Part shown: positions 47,701 to 55,912 of the stretch, one piece after another
Layout of the letters: every line of letters begins with the position of its first letter
How positions within the stretch are numbered: the first letter of the stretch is position 1
Assembly: GCA_010909165.1 (NCBI GenBank)
Contig: VJWM01000044.1
Location: 2,170,001 to 2,234,000, forward strand
Direction of reading: 5' to 3'
Length of the DNA: 64,000 nucleotides
From: Anthoceros angustus
Taxonomy: Eukaryota > Streptophyta > Anthocerotopsida > Anthocerotales > Anthocerotaceae
Program-made: the position numbers and the translations under genes
Notes under the pieces: model-generated
The model's database searches: none
What the model was told of the DNA's origin: nothing
Seen by the model: the letters and a program-made list of their open reading frames with translations, nothing else

Positions 47701-48960
47701 AATAGGTGGTAGCATCCTAGGAAGGAAAATGCCCCAATCGGACCTAGATCGCTTAGAATTGTGGGGTGCGTCCTTGGTTTTAGGATCTAGAAACTGGGGA
47801 AAACGGGGCGGCCGATGTATAAGAGGGGCAACTTTTGCCCACCACAACAGATAACTCGGTTGAGATCCCCACGCTGCGTGGATGGTTGGAGACGTCCGAT
47901 TGACAGAGGTGGTGTGCGCGAGACGCCCTAGGGGTCGAGAGCTTGCTCGCAACGGGAGGAGGTGATGGAGCAATCTTCGACAAAGGAGGAAACCAAGGGA
48001 TCGCGGGTCCGGAGCTTGCTCAACGCCACGCGACGGGTTCTTCTTCCTCCTTCACCTTCCCGCAGTTGTGTTCAAATCGAGAGAGAAGTGTGTTGAGTGG
48101 TAGCTCAGAATTGAGGAGAGAGAGAGAGAAGAGATCGGGTGAAGGAGAGATCAAATCAGACGATGCGAGGTGTGAGATCGTAAGTGGGAAGAGTAAGGTG
48201 AGCGAATTGGAGCGTTAGTGAGAAGTGTGAATTGAGGAACTCAAACCGGTCTTTGGCGGTGGAAAGTGCACAAGGAAAACAAAGTCTCTAGTAGAAACCG
48301 TGTGGGGTGGCGCCTGTGTGTGTGTGTGTGTGTGTGTGGAAAGGTATCCTAGGACCTTTGGTCTCTAGGAATTGGTGGGTGCAGGTGTGGAGTGCCAAAT
48401 AAAGTCCGACCGCGTAAGGTGAGCGAATTGAGCGTTAGAAAGGGTGAGAACGTGAATTGAGGAACTCAAACCGGTGCAAGGAAAGTGCACAAGGAAAACA
48501 AAGTCTCTAGTAGAAACCGTGTGGGGTGGTGCCCTGTGTGTGTGTGTAAGAAGTGTTGCAAACCTAGGACCTTTGGACTCTAGGAATTGGTGGCATGAAG
48601 TGTGGAGTGCCAAATAAAGTCCGACCGTGAGCACCGGTGGCTGCTGCTAGGGGTCCGCGCCGTAGATGTGCTAGGGTTTGGTGTGGGACCCACCTCGGTA
48701 GTCGTAGCAACCACGGCCAGGAATGAGATGGGGTCGGAAATGGGATTTGCGGTCGTTGGACAAGTCGGAAGGTAGTAGTAGTTGAGTAGATAGGTAAGAG
48801 GAGTGATAGCGGTGAGCCCCGACTTAGGCAAAGGTCGAGTGATAGAAGTTAGCGCCTCTTGGCACAAACCATTCCCTTGGGAGCGAATCCTAGGCCTACA
48901 ACGACATTGAGGGTGAATGTGGACCTCACGGTGTCCCTAGACACAAGGTTACACTCCACA
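41756..48960 (+). repeat. Right LTR, expanded to 7,205 bp by internal duplications
   Basis: Starts TGTAAACGATC and ends ACTCCACA like the left LTR, but is twice as long because blocks repeat. 'cccaatggccaaacatgga' occurs at 42,446, 43,426 and 44,727 (once in the left LTR, 28,568); 'gaaattgaggaggaatc' occurs at about 43,030, 44,016, 45,328 and 46,190; 'cctcaaagatgggaagagat' at 45,602 and 46,449; the GT-repeat block at 48,315 and 48,536. Order within blocks matches the left LTR, so these are stepwise tandem duplications after or during insertion. Confidence 0.88.
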
Positions 48961-48965
48961 TGCTC

Positions 48966-49345
48966 CCAGCCCCTTCTTGACCTTGGTGCGACTTGTGTGC
49001 ACACTTGGGCCTTCTTGGTGCGCGACAAGTGCGCGCACCGCATCTCTGATCCTCGGGTGCGCGACAAGTGCGCCCACCCGGCATTCTGTCGGTGACTGTG
49101 CGCACTGGGCCCCCTCAGCCTCAGGCACAAGGCGACCCAGCCCTCCTTGCCGTGTGTACACCTGTGCCCCTGCCCGTGGTGCATGCCGCACCGCATCTCA
49201 GCCTCGGTGCCAGACTGTGCGCCAGACCCGGCCCCTGCCTCGTGTGTACACCCAGCCCCTGCCTGCCGTGGTGCATGCACTTGTGCACGCACCCAGTGCC
49301 CCTGCTCGGTGCATGCACTTGTTCACCCATGGCCCCGGCATGTTT
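48966..49345. repeat. GC-rich degenerate array in the right arm of the TIR element
   Basis: Loosely repeated 'gtgcatgcacttgtgcacgc', 'gtgtgtacaccc' and 'ccagcccctgcc' units (about 40-60 bases). Long Pro/Cys- or Arg/Gly-rich frames on both strands are shadows of the array. Its composition recalls the array at 4,315-4,650 but the unit differs. Confidence 0.65.
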
Positions 49346-49921
49346 GATGATAACTTGGAACTACGCCATCACGAAGAGACGGAAACACCGTAAAGAATAA
49401 AAAGGGATAGGGTGTTCTTCACGATTAGGGCATGGGATAGGTATATAAGAGTGGTCTAGGTGAACCTCCGCCGATGTCTACTGTTATTTTGTCGAGTTCA
49501 AGACATACTCCGCCAAAAGGACATGCTTCCCATTAGAAGATCATTTTTCGCGTTTTTGCATGCATGCAAGTTTGCACATAAGCGTTGTTTAGGCGCACTT
49601 ATGCGCCTAGGCCCCCTCGTATACAAAACATACAAAACCACACAAATGCGTAAACTATGGACATGACAAAATTATGGAACAATGAGGTCATCGGCCCTTC
49701 ATCACACCGCCTAAATCGCCATGAACTCGAGTATATATGCCAATGTAAATGACTCGACAAAAGGTGGTGCCGGAGTCGAGAATGCCCGAAACCGATGGAT
49801 GAACACCTACAAAAACCAACAAAAACCAAACCAACTTCAGTTTCCGGCGAAATAGGGTTGAGATTTTTCCCAAAATCCCTTTTGACAGGAGAAACCCCTT
49901 TCTAAACAGACGTTGTTTTAA

Positions 49922-51400
49922 GGTTAGTCAAGCTCCTTGTATGATCTTATATCGATATCATTATGCTTTAAGTTACCTGGCAATCAAATTATCAAAGCTT
50001 GCACAGCTGCATACCACTTGTCCTGCTCATAGATCAAAAGGTTCACTTTGTGTGCTAGTTAGTGCTAACCTAACGAAGGCCAAACAATCATTGTTGTAGA
50101 CTAATGTTACGAACGGAGGCGATGGTGTTCAGCAGTGCAACGAAGCAAAGAACAAAGTGATTAATAATAAGAAATACATATCCTCATAATTACACACATA
50201 GCGAAATTCAATATTATGTTTATTTAGGAGAAAAGATGACGGGACGAGCCCATACATATATATGCTGCAATCGAGTATGACCCATGGCCATGTCACCGGC
50301 CTCCATGCTCCGTGCAAGATTGTTTTTCACGTCTTTGCCCTAAAATTTCTAAGCAATTTAAAATTTTTCTTTCTTAAGGCCTATTAGTACAAGGGGGGCA
50401 AGGGCATAATGAAGAGATCAGGGAGATGGGTGTTTGTGATTTTGGTGCGTTTAGATGGGCGCATATGGGGCTTCTCCTTGGGCTTCTCTTGTGGTCTGGA
50501 TATGCCAGCCAAGGCGTTCAATGTTGTAGAGTTAGCGACAGGCTTTATTCCACCTCGTTAAGCTGCTGCGTAAACAAATTCCCTCGGCGGAATGTCACGA
50601 CAAGCTTTTGGATATCCTCGTCCACTTGGATCCGATATGAGGGTCTTCGTGGATACACCACTTGTACCTTGGAGTCGGTGTTTGTGAGTACCCACACCTC
50701 CCAGCCTTCAATGCACACAAAGGGTCATCCATACATCGGATAGCCTTTCCCCTGGACCGCTTAAAGAGCACCAAACATTAATTATTGACCACCAATTCGA
50801 CCTGCACGTCCTCCTCCACTCCCACATACGTGTCCTTCAATTCTCGTAGAAGAATGCCATTTGGATCGCTCAAGAAATCTAAGCAACTCCGCCTTGTTCT
50901 TGGTCATATTTAGGCTGCACATGCAAGAAAGCCCTCATCTCCGTTCGCTCATTGTTTCCCAAGAGAAACAAAGCCACGTGACATGTGTTGCTAGATCCCT
51001 ACCTTGTAACAAAAGCGTCAGCAAAGGCAACCTTGGGATTGCGCTTCACCATGTTGAACACCTCCTTGTTGGCCTTAACATCCACTTGGCACAAATTCTT
51101 GATATCCTCCGGTAGCATATTCTTCCGAGTCTGGACAGCGACAACACAGGACAACGTGAACAATCCCCATCCTCCTCTTCCTCCTCCTCAACCTTTAATG
51201 GTTTCTCCTTTGTACCCGAGCAATCAAAAGCTTACCTTCATAAGAGTTTCTACCACTCGCTTTGTTTGTGCTTGCACGCACAAGACTGCCATGGCATTTT
51301 GCCGCAAAGACCGCTTTTCCCGAGGCTAGCTAATGTATGGGGTGCCGATTGCTCCCACAGCGATGACACTCCGACAATGATGATCGCATCTTCGGCTAAG
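49922..51400. other. No confident gene; weak minus-strand relic
   Basis: At 51,120-50,770 on the minus strand, frames read 'MLPEDIKNLCQVDVKANKEV', 'KRNPKVAFADAFVTR' and, after shifts, 'RELKDTYVGVEEDVQVELVV'. This looks like a decayed coding sequence, family unknown. The rest shows nothing. Confidence 0.35.
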
Positions 51401-51407
51401 TGCGTAG

Positions 51408-52740
51408 AGGCGCCACGGGCATTGATGCTCGAGGAGGGCGGTTGCTTCATGGGGCGGTAGAGGGTGCCCGCCACGTGCTCGCTTACTCATAGGATGAGTC
51501 ATCAAAACCGAGGTCCGCAGTTTGCAACAGCACTGTGGGACACTAGCATTCTGCAGCATCACCGCATCAGATCCGTCTTTCCTAAGGAGCTAAGCCAACT
51601 GCTCGCGAGGGCACCACGGCCGGCCGGAGGGAGGGTTGGTTGCTCCGAGTTATGCCGCCGATTGATTTGTGCTCCCACAACCGACTGACGCTTTGCATTC
51701 TCGCTCGTGCATCTCGCTTTTCCTTTGGAAAGCCAATTGCACGCAGAGGGCACCGCAGTCGGTGTCATTGGAAGAGGCGGTTGCTCGCGCAGGCAGTGGA
51801 AGGCTTTGCTCGCTTAGTGGCGGCGCCTCTCGAAACCAAGGTCTGCAGTTTGCAACAGCACTGTGGGACACTAGCATTCTGCAGATCACCGCATCAGATC
51901 CGGTCTTTCCTAAGGAGCTAAGCCAACTGTTCGGTGAGGGCACCACGGGCTGTGTCGCTGGAGGGAGGGTTGGTTGCTCCGAGTTATGCTGCTTCGCCTG
52001 CCGATTGATTTGTGCACCCACAACTGACTCTGGGACGTTTGCATTCTGCTTCTGGTGCATCTGCTCTTTTCCTTTGGAAAGCCAATTGCACGCAGAGGGC
52101 ACCGCAGGCTGTGTCATTGGAAGAGGCGGTTACCGCGCAGGCGTGGAAGGCTTTGCTCGCTTAGTGGCGTGACGAGCCGTCTCGAAACCAAGGTCTGCAG
52201 CATTGCCGGCCGCTTGACCTGCATCTCATAGGTGACTCTAGGACGGTGGCATTCGCTCGTGCATCTGCTCTTTTCCTAAGGAGCTAAGCCAATCGTTTCG
52301 GTGAGGGCACCACGGGTCGCCGGAGGGAGGGTTGGTTGCTCCGAGTTATGCCGCCGATTGATTTGTGCACCCACAACCGACTGACGCTTTGCATTCTCGC
52401 TCGCATCTCGCTTTTCCTTTGGAAAGCCAATTGCACGCAGAGGGCACCGCAGTCATTGGAAGAGGCGGTTGCTTCCGGCGCAAGTGGAAGGCTTTGCTCG
52501 CTTAGTGGCGTGACGAGCCGCTCCGAAACCAAGGTGCATATGCCGCTGCCGTGACCTGCATCTCCATAGGTGACTCTAGGACGGTGGCACCTGCATCTCG
52601 CTTTTCCTACGGCGAGCCAATTGTACGTAGAGGGCACCACAGCCGTGTCGAAGGGGGCGCTTGCTGGTAGTGGAAGGCACCGCTTAGTAGCAGATGAGCT
52701 GCTCAAACCGAGGCCTTCGCCAGGGCCATAGTCTTGCAAG
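51408..52740 (-). repeat. Tandem array of 330-360-bp units with minus-strand coding flavour
   Basis: 'gagggttggttgctccgagt' occurs at about 51,633, 51,965 and 52,326; 'gtggaaggctttgctcgctt' at about 51,799, 52,144 and 52,486. About four units, with many small gaps between copies. On the minus strand one unit reads continuously with an internal two-fold motif, 'VPSACNWLSKGK' and 'VPSPNSWLSSLGK', so the unit may derive from a repeated protein domain. I do not recognise it. Confidence 0.75.
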
Positions 52741-52974
52741 TGCTCGCTACACAAAGCGCCAATCCAAGTGCTAAGGGAAGTTTCTTCCAATGTTATAGTG
52801 GACTTAAAAATACTTCTTCTTTTTTCTTATATATTCTCGCACTTAATGGTCATGTAGCAAGGTAGGTAATCGCATATATAGACGAACCCCTACAAATACA
52901 TTAATTTAGAGACATTTATGAGTTTGAAAGTTATATTGAGGTTCAATAACTTGGATAAATAAAAAATTATAATC

Positions 52975-53165
52975 GAGGTCCAAGGAAAGTAATTTTACCG
53001 AGGTCCAAGAAGAGTAAGTATACCAAGGTCCAAGAAGAGTAATTGTACCAAGGTCCAAGGAGAGTCATTATACCAAGGTCCAAGGAGAGTCATTATACCA
53101 AGGTCCAAGGAGAGTAATTATACCAAGGTCCAAGGAGAGCACTTATACCGAGGTCTAAGGAGCAG
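52975..53165. repeat. 25-bp minisatellite
   Basis: Seven to eight head-to-tail copies of 'taccaaggtccaaggagag' plus six bases, nearly perfect in the middle (53,040-53,130) and more diverged at the ends. Confidence 0.92.
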
Positions 53166-53433
53166 TCCATCTTTGTGTAGAGCAGATCTTCTTTTCTAAT
53201 TTGATTAGGAGTCGATCAACTTCACGCTTGGGTGGAAGTCTTACGACCCAATAGGTGGAAGTCGTACAACCCAATAGGTAGAAGTCTGAGGACCCAATGG
53301 GTGGAAGTTGTGGTCAGCATAATCTGTACGACAGTGGCTATGTTTTCACATAGTAAAATGTTCTTGGGTCATCCATAAAGTAGTCGCATCGAGTATAGGG
53401 GACCACTCAAAATTCTTGTTTGAATTGCTACTC

Positions 53434-53866
53434 GGTTATTCCCTTGAGTGCTCCCACCATTTCAGTGGCCAATAGTATAAATTAAACCCTAATGAGCGAA
53501 AGTTAGGAATTTGCTTTATTTCAGCGCCAAATAGAGAACCCTCATTGGCGGAAGTTTAGAATTTTTGCCGTGCAATTTTTCCCAAGTCATCAGATCTCTT
53601 GAAAGGATAATGTGAAGACTTTATAAAAAAGAACGAGATTGGGAAATCCCGGCGAAAGGAACAACCCACGACGGGGCACCAGGCCAGGAGGGGGGCGTGC
53701 CCCCGCACTAATCTACCCTATAACCCCCAATCTCTTGAAAGGAGGTGAGTAACTTATTTTCGTGGGGCGTGTGGATCCTGTCCATCTCGACTATGTGTCC
53801 AGTTGTGAGAAGTTCGGACCGGGATGCGCAAGCTACACGCGGGAGCCCGGCTCCCAAGGGCTGCCT
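53434..53866 (+). repeat. Duplicated leader region, also present upstream of the PFK gene
   Basis: Matches 55,664-55,912 in two blocks: 'gagtgctccc(a/g)ccat' with flanks at the start, and from 'gaggt(g/a)agtaactt' through 'gatgcgc..gctacacgc' and 'acccggg' at the end, roughly 70-75% alike by eye, with unrelated sequence between. The second block includes a splice-donor-like 'gaggt(g/a)agt'. In this copy it directly precedes and enters the ELC copy 2 reading frame. Confidence 0.65.
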
Positions 53867-55037
53867 ACCGCACTCGCTGCCGTACGAGGAGAAGTCTATG
53901 CTGACAATTCGGCAGCATCTCAAGCAGGCGATCCAGGAATTCCCGGGCTTGCATGAGGAGACGGCCATGTTCATGCACAATGACGGCCGCACCGTGAATC
54001 TGCTGCGAGCGGACGGCACCATTCCCGTGTACTACCAGGATGTGAAGTACAACATCCCTATCACCATATGGCTTCTCGAAGCGTATCCCAGGAACCCGCC
54101 CTTGGTGTCTGTATCGCCTACCAGGGACATGGTCATCCAGCCGCGCCATCCCTGCGTGAATCCCTCCGGGATGGTGTCGGTGCCTTATTTGAGACAGTGG
54201 CTGTACCCGCGCTCCAACCTGGTGGAGCTGGTGCAGAATTTGTCTCTCGCCTTCGGCCGGGATCCGCCGCTCTACTCCCGGCTCCCGGCGGTCCCTTCCT
54301 GCCCTCCTCCCCCGGTCTGGGCTCCCTTCCACGGCAGGAATCCCATGCTCAGGGCCGGGCCCTATGCAAATTCCTCCCAGATAAGACCCTTCCCTCCCCA
54401 CGCCTCCTCCCTCCAGCAGCAGCATCAGCAGCCGCAGCATCGGCAACAGCAGCAGCAGCATCAGCAGCAGAAGCAGGCGGCTCCCCCGCAGGAGCCCGGG
54501 GAGGTGAAGAGGAACGCAGTGAGCTCGATCACAGCCAGGCTGCAGCGGGACTCGGAGGAGCTCATCACGGAGAGGGCGCGGGAGTTGGAGAACCTGTGCA
54601 ACATGCAGTCCGTGCTGAACCGCAGGGCGGAGGAGATCGACACGGGGGTGCGGGAGCTGCAGCAGGAGAAGGAGGGGCTGGAGGCCCACCTCCTGGTGCT
54701 CCTCAGCAACACGGATGTGCAGGAGTCGTGGCTCAAGCAGAACGACAAGGGGTTGGAGGACATAGTCATAGACCAACTGCTGGAGCCCGCCGACGCCCTG
54801 TCCAAGCAGCTGCTGGAGTGCACTGCTGCCGACTTCGCCGTGGAGGACATCTTCTACTCTCTAGACAGGGCCGCCCAGGAGGGTGCTATCCCCGTAGACC
54901 TGTACCTGAAGCAAGTCCGGAGCCTGGCTCGTGAGCAATTCTTCCACCGGGCTTCTTGTGTCAAGGTGAAGCAAGCGCAGGTGTCACAACAAGTTGGAGC
55001 TCTGGCAGCTCGGGCCAACCAACACTTTAGCGTGTAA
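53793..55037 (+). CDS. ELC: VPS23/TSG101 homologue ELC, copy 2, N terminus replaced
   Basis: ESCRT-I cargo-binding subunit paralogue of the gene at 18,544. From the ATG at 53,793 the frame is open for 414 aa. Residues 1 to about 24 ('MCPVVRSSDRDAQATRGSPA') have no counterpart in copy 1 and resemble the leader in front of the PFK gene. Homology starts at 'LPYEE', so the first helix of the UEV domain (about 20-25 residues including '[10 protein letters not shown]') is missing. The rest is complete: UEV core, shorter Pro/Gln region, coiled coil, steadiness box ending 'QQVGALAARANQHFSV'. The 3' untranslated region is also shared with copy 1 to about 55,600. A donor-like site at 53,744 leaves room for an upstream exon. 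Loss of the first UEV helix may weaken ubiquitin binding or folding. Confidence 0.8.
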   Translation: MCPVVRSSDRDAQATRGSPAPKGCLPHSLPYEEKSMLTIRQHLKQAIQEFPGLHEETAMFMHNDGRTVNLLRADGTIPVYYQDVKYNIPITIWLLEAYPRNPPLVSVSPTRDMVIQPRHPCVNPSGMVSVPYLRQWLYPRSNLVELVQNLSLAFGRDPPLYSRLPAVPSCPPPPVWAPFHGRNPMLRAGPYANSSQIRPFPPHASSLQQQHQQPQHRQQQQQHQQQKQAAPPQEPGEVKRNAVSSITARLQRDSEELITERARELENLCNMQSVLNRRAEEIDTGVRELQQEKEGLEAHLLVLLSNTDVQESWLKQNDKGLEDIVIDQLLEPADALSKQLLECTAADFAVEDIFYSLDRAAQEGAIPVDLYLKQVRSLAREQFFHRASCVKVKQAQVSQQVGALAARANQHFSV

Positions 55038-55663
55038 CCTTCCTCTACGTTGCCCTTGCCCTTGCCCCAAATTCTACTTGTGCAAATTTGCTACATTCAA
55101 ATTTTGACACTCTTTCTCGATATTTATTACCTAGGCTAGTTGGTGCGGGGCTCCATCCTCTGTTTCTCCGTGCTTCACGTCAGGCACTTGGGCACATAGG
55201 AAATGCTATCACAGCAGAAAACTCAGCAGTTCACTGAGTTTTGCAACCAGCATAACCGACGCTTATAGCTCTAAAAAAACAATGGCGGCCACAATACCTG
55301 TTGTTCAGGATACTTGGGAAGTCCCTCTTCTTCTTCTTCCAGCTTTGTTATCACATGCTGCTCTGTTCATTCCTCCACTGCAAAGCGCCCCCCTCGTTGT
55401 CTCTACATTTCGGTTTTCTACCCTTGTTTTCCAGCAGCCAACAGGAAAGTATTGTTATTTAACCTAGATTCAACATATATCTATTTCTAAGGAAATACCT
55501 ACGTGTACATTTCCTGTTGTTTCTACCTAAAATAGAAGTCTATTTATCAGTATCACTTCCGCTTCTTCTGGGAGTTTCCCTTTCAAGGCCTGCGGAGCCT
55601 ATATAAGTACGGTGGAGAGTTAAGTCCTGCGCTAAGTAAACATATTTGCGAGCAAGCGTACGC

Positions 55664-55912
55664 GATTATCCTTCTGAGTGCTCCCGCCATACCATCGGCC
55701 AATACCACGAAACAAAATCAAATCAATTAAAAGAAATACACAAGAGCAAACCGTAATTCCCGTAAGTTCGAAATGTTTTCGTTCCACCTCACTTCACCGA
55801 GGTAAGTAACTTGCTTCTGTTTCTGGCTGGTCGTTTAGCCTCTGTCGCGCCCGTGCGTCCTGTTGTAACAAGCCTGGACTGTGATGCGCTCGCTACACGC
55901 AGTACCCGGGCA
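55664..55912 (+). promoter_or_regulatory. PFK upstream/leader region
   Basis: Immediately upstream of the PFK start codon; shares blocks with 53,434-53,866. Contains a donor-like 'gaggtaagtaac' at about 55,799, so a 5' untranslated intron or an extra upstream exon is possible ('ATGTTTTCGTTCC' lies just before it). Confidence 0.5.

Larger units (their letters stand above)
27875..48960 (+). mobile_element. Ty3/Gypsy LTR retrotransposon with giant LTRs, degenerate
   Basis: Order is LTR (27,875-31,503), primer site (31,507), gag and protease relics (31.5-38.6 kb, triplicated), reverse transcriptase, RNase H and integrase relics (38.8-41.3 kb), polypurine tract and LTR (41,756-48,960). Integrase after RNase H defines Ty3/Gypsy. 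The LTR starts (C/T)GTAAACG and ends ACTCCACA; the left copy has C in place of the canonical first T. TGCTC duplications prove that both outer ends are those of a single insertion. All frames are broken, so it cannot encode its own proteins. LTRs of several kb are known in some plant Gypsy lineages; lineage assignment would need an RT tree. Confidence 0.92.
26983..49917. mobile_element. TIR DNA element flanked by TTAA, split by a nested retrotransposon
   Basis: The 32 bases at 26,983-27,014 and the reverse complement of 49,886-49,917 agree at 31 of 32 positions. Both ends are directly flanked by TTAA (26,979-26,982 and 49,918-49,921), a likely 4-bp target duplication. Removing the nested retroelement leaves about 1.84 kb, with no transposase recognised, so a non-autonomous element. 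Both subterminal regions carry a related motif, 'gcgcaaacttatgcgc' near 27,222 and 'aggcgcacttatgcgcct' near 49,591. TTAA duplication is the habit of piggyBac and of some other superfamilies such as parts of Sola; the TIR sequence does not let me choose. Confidence 0.75.

Noticed and set aside
48849-49400. Long Arg/Gly/Cys- and Pro-rich frames on both strands
   Set aside because: Low-complexity array; all frames are open because of composition.
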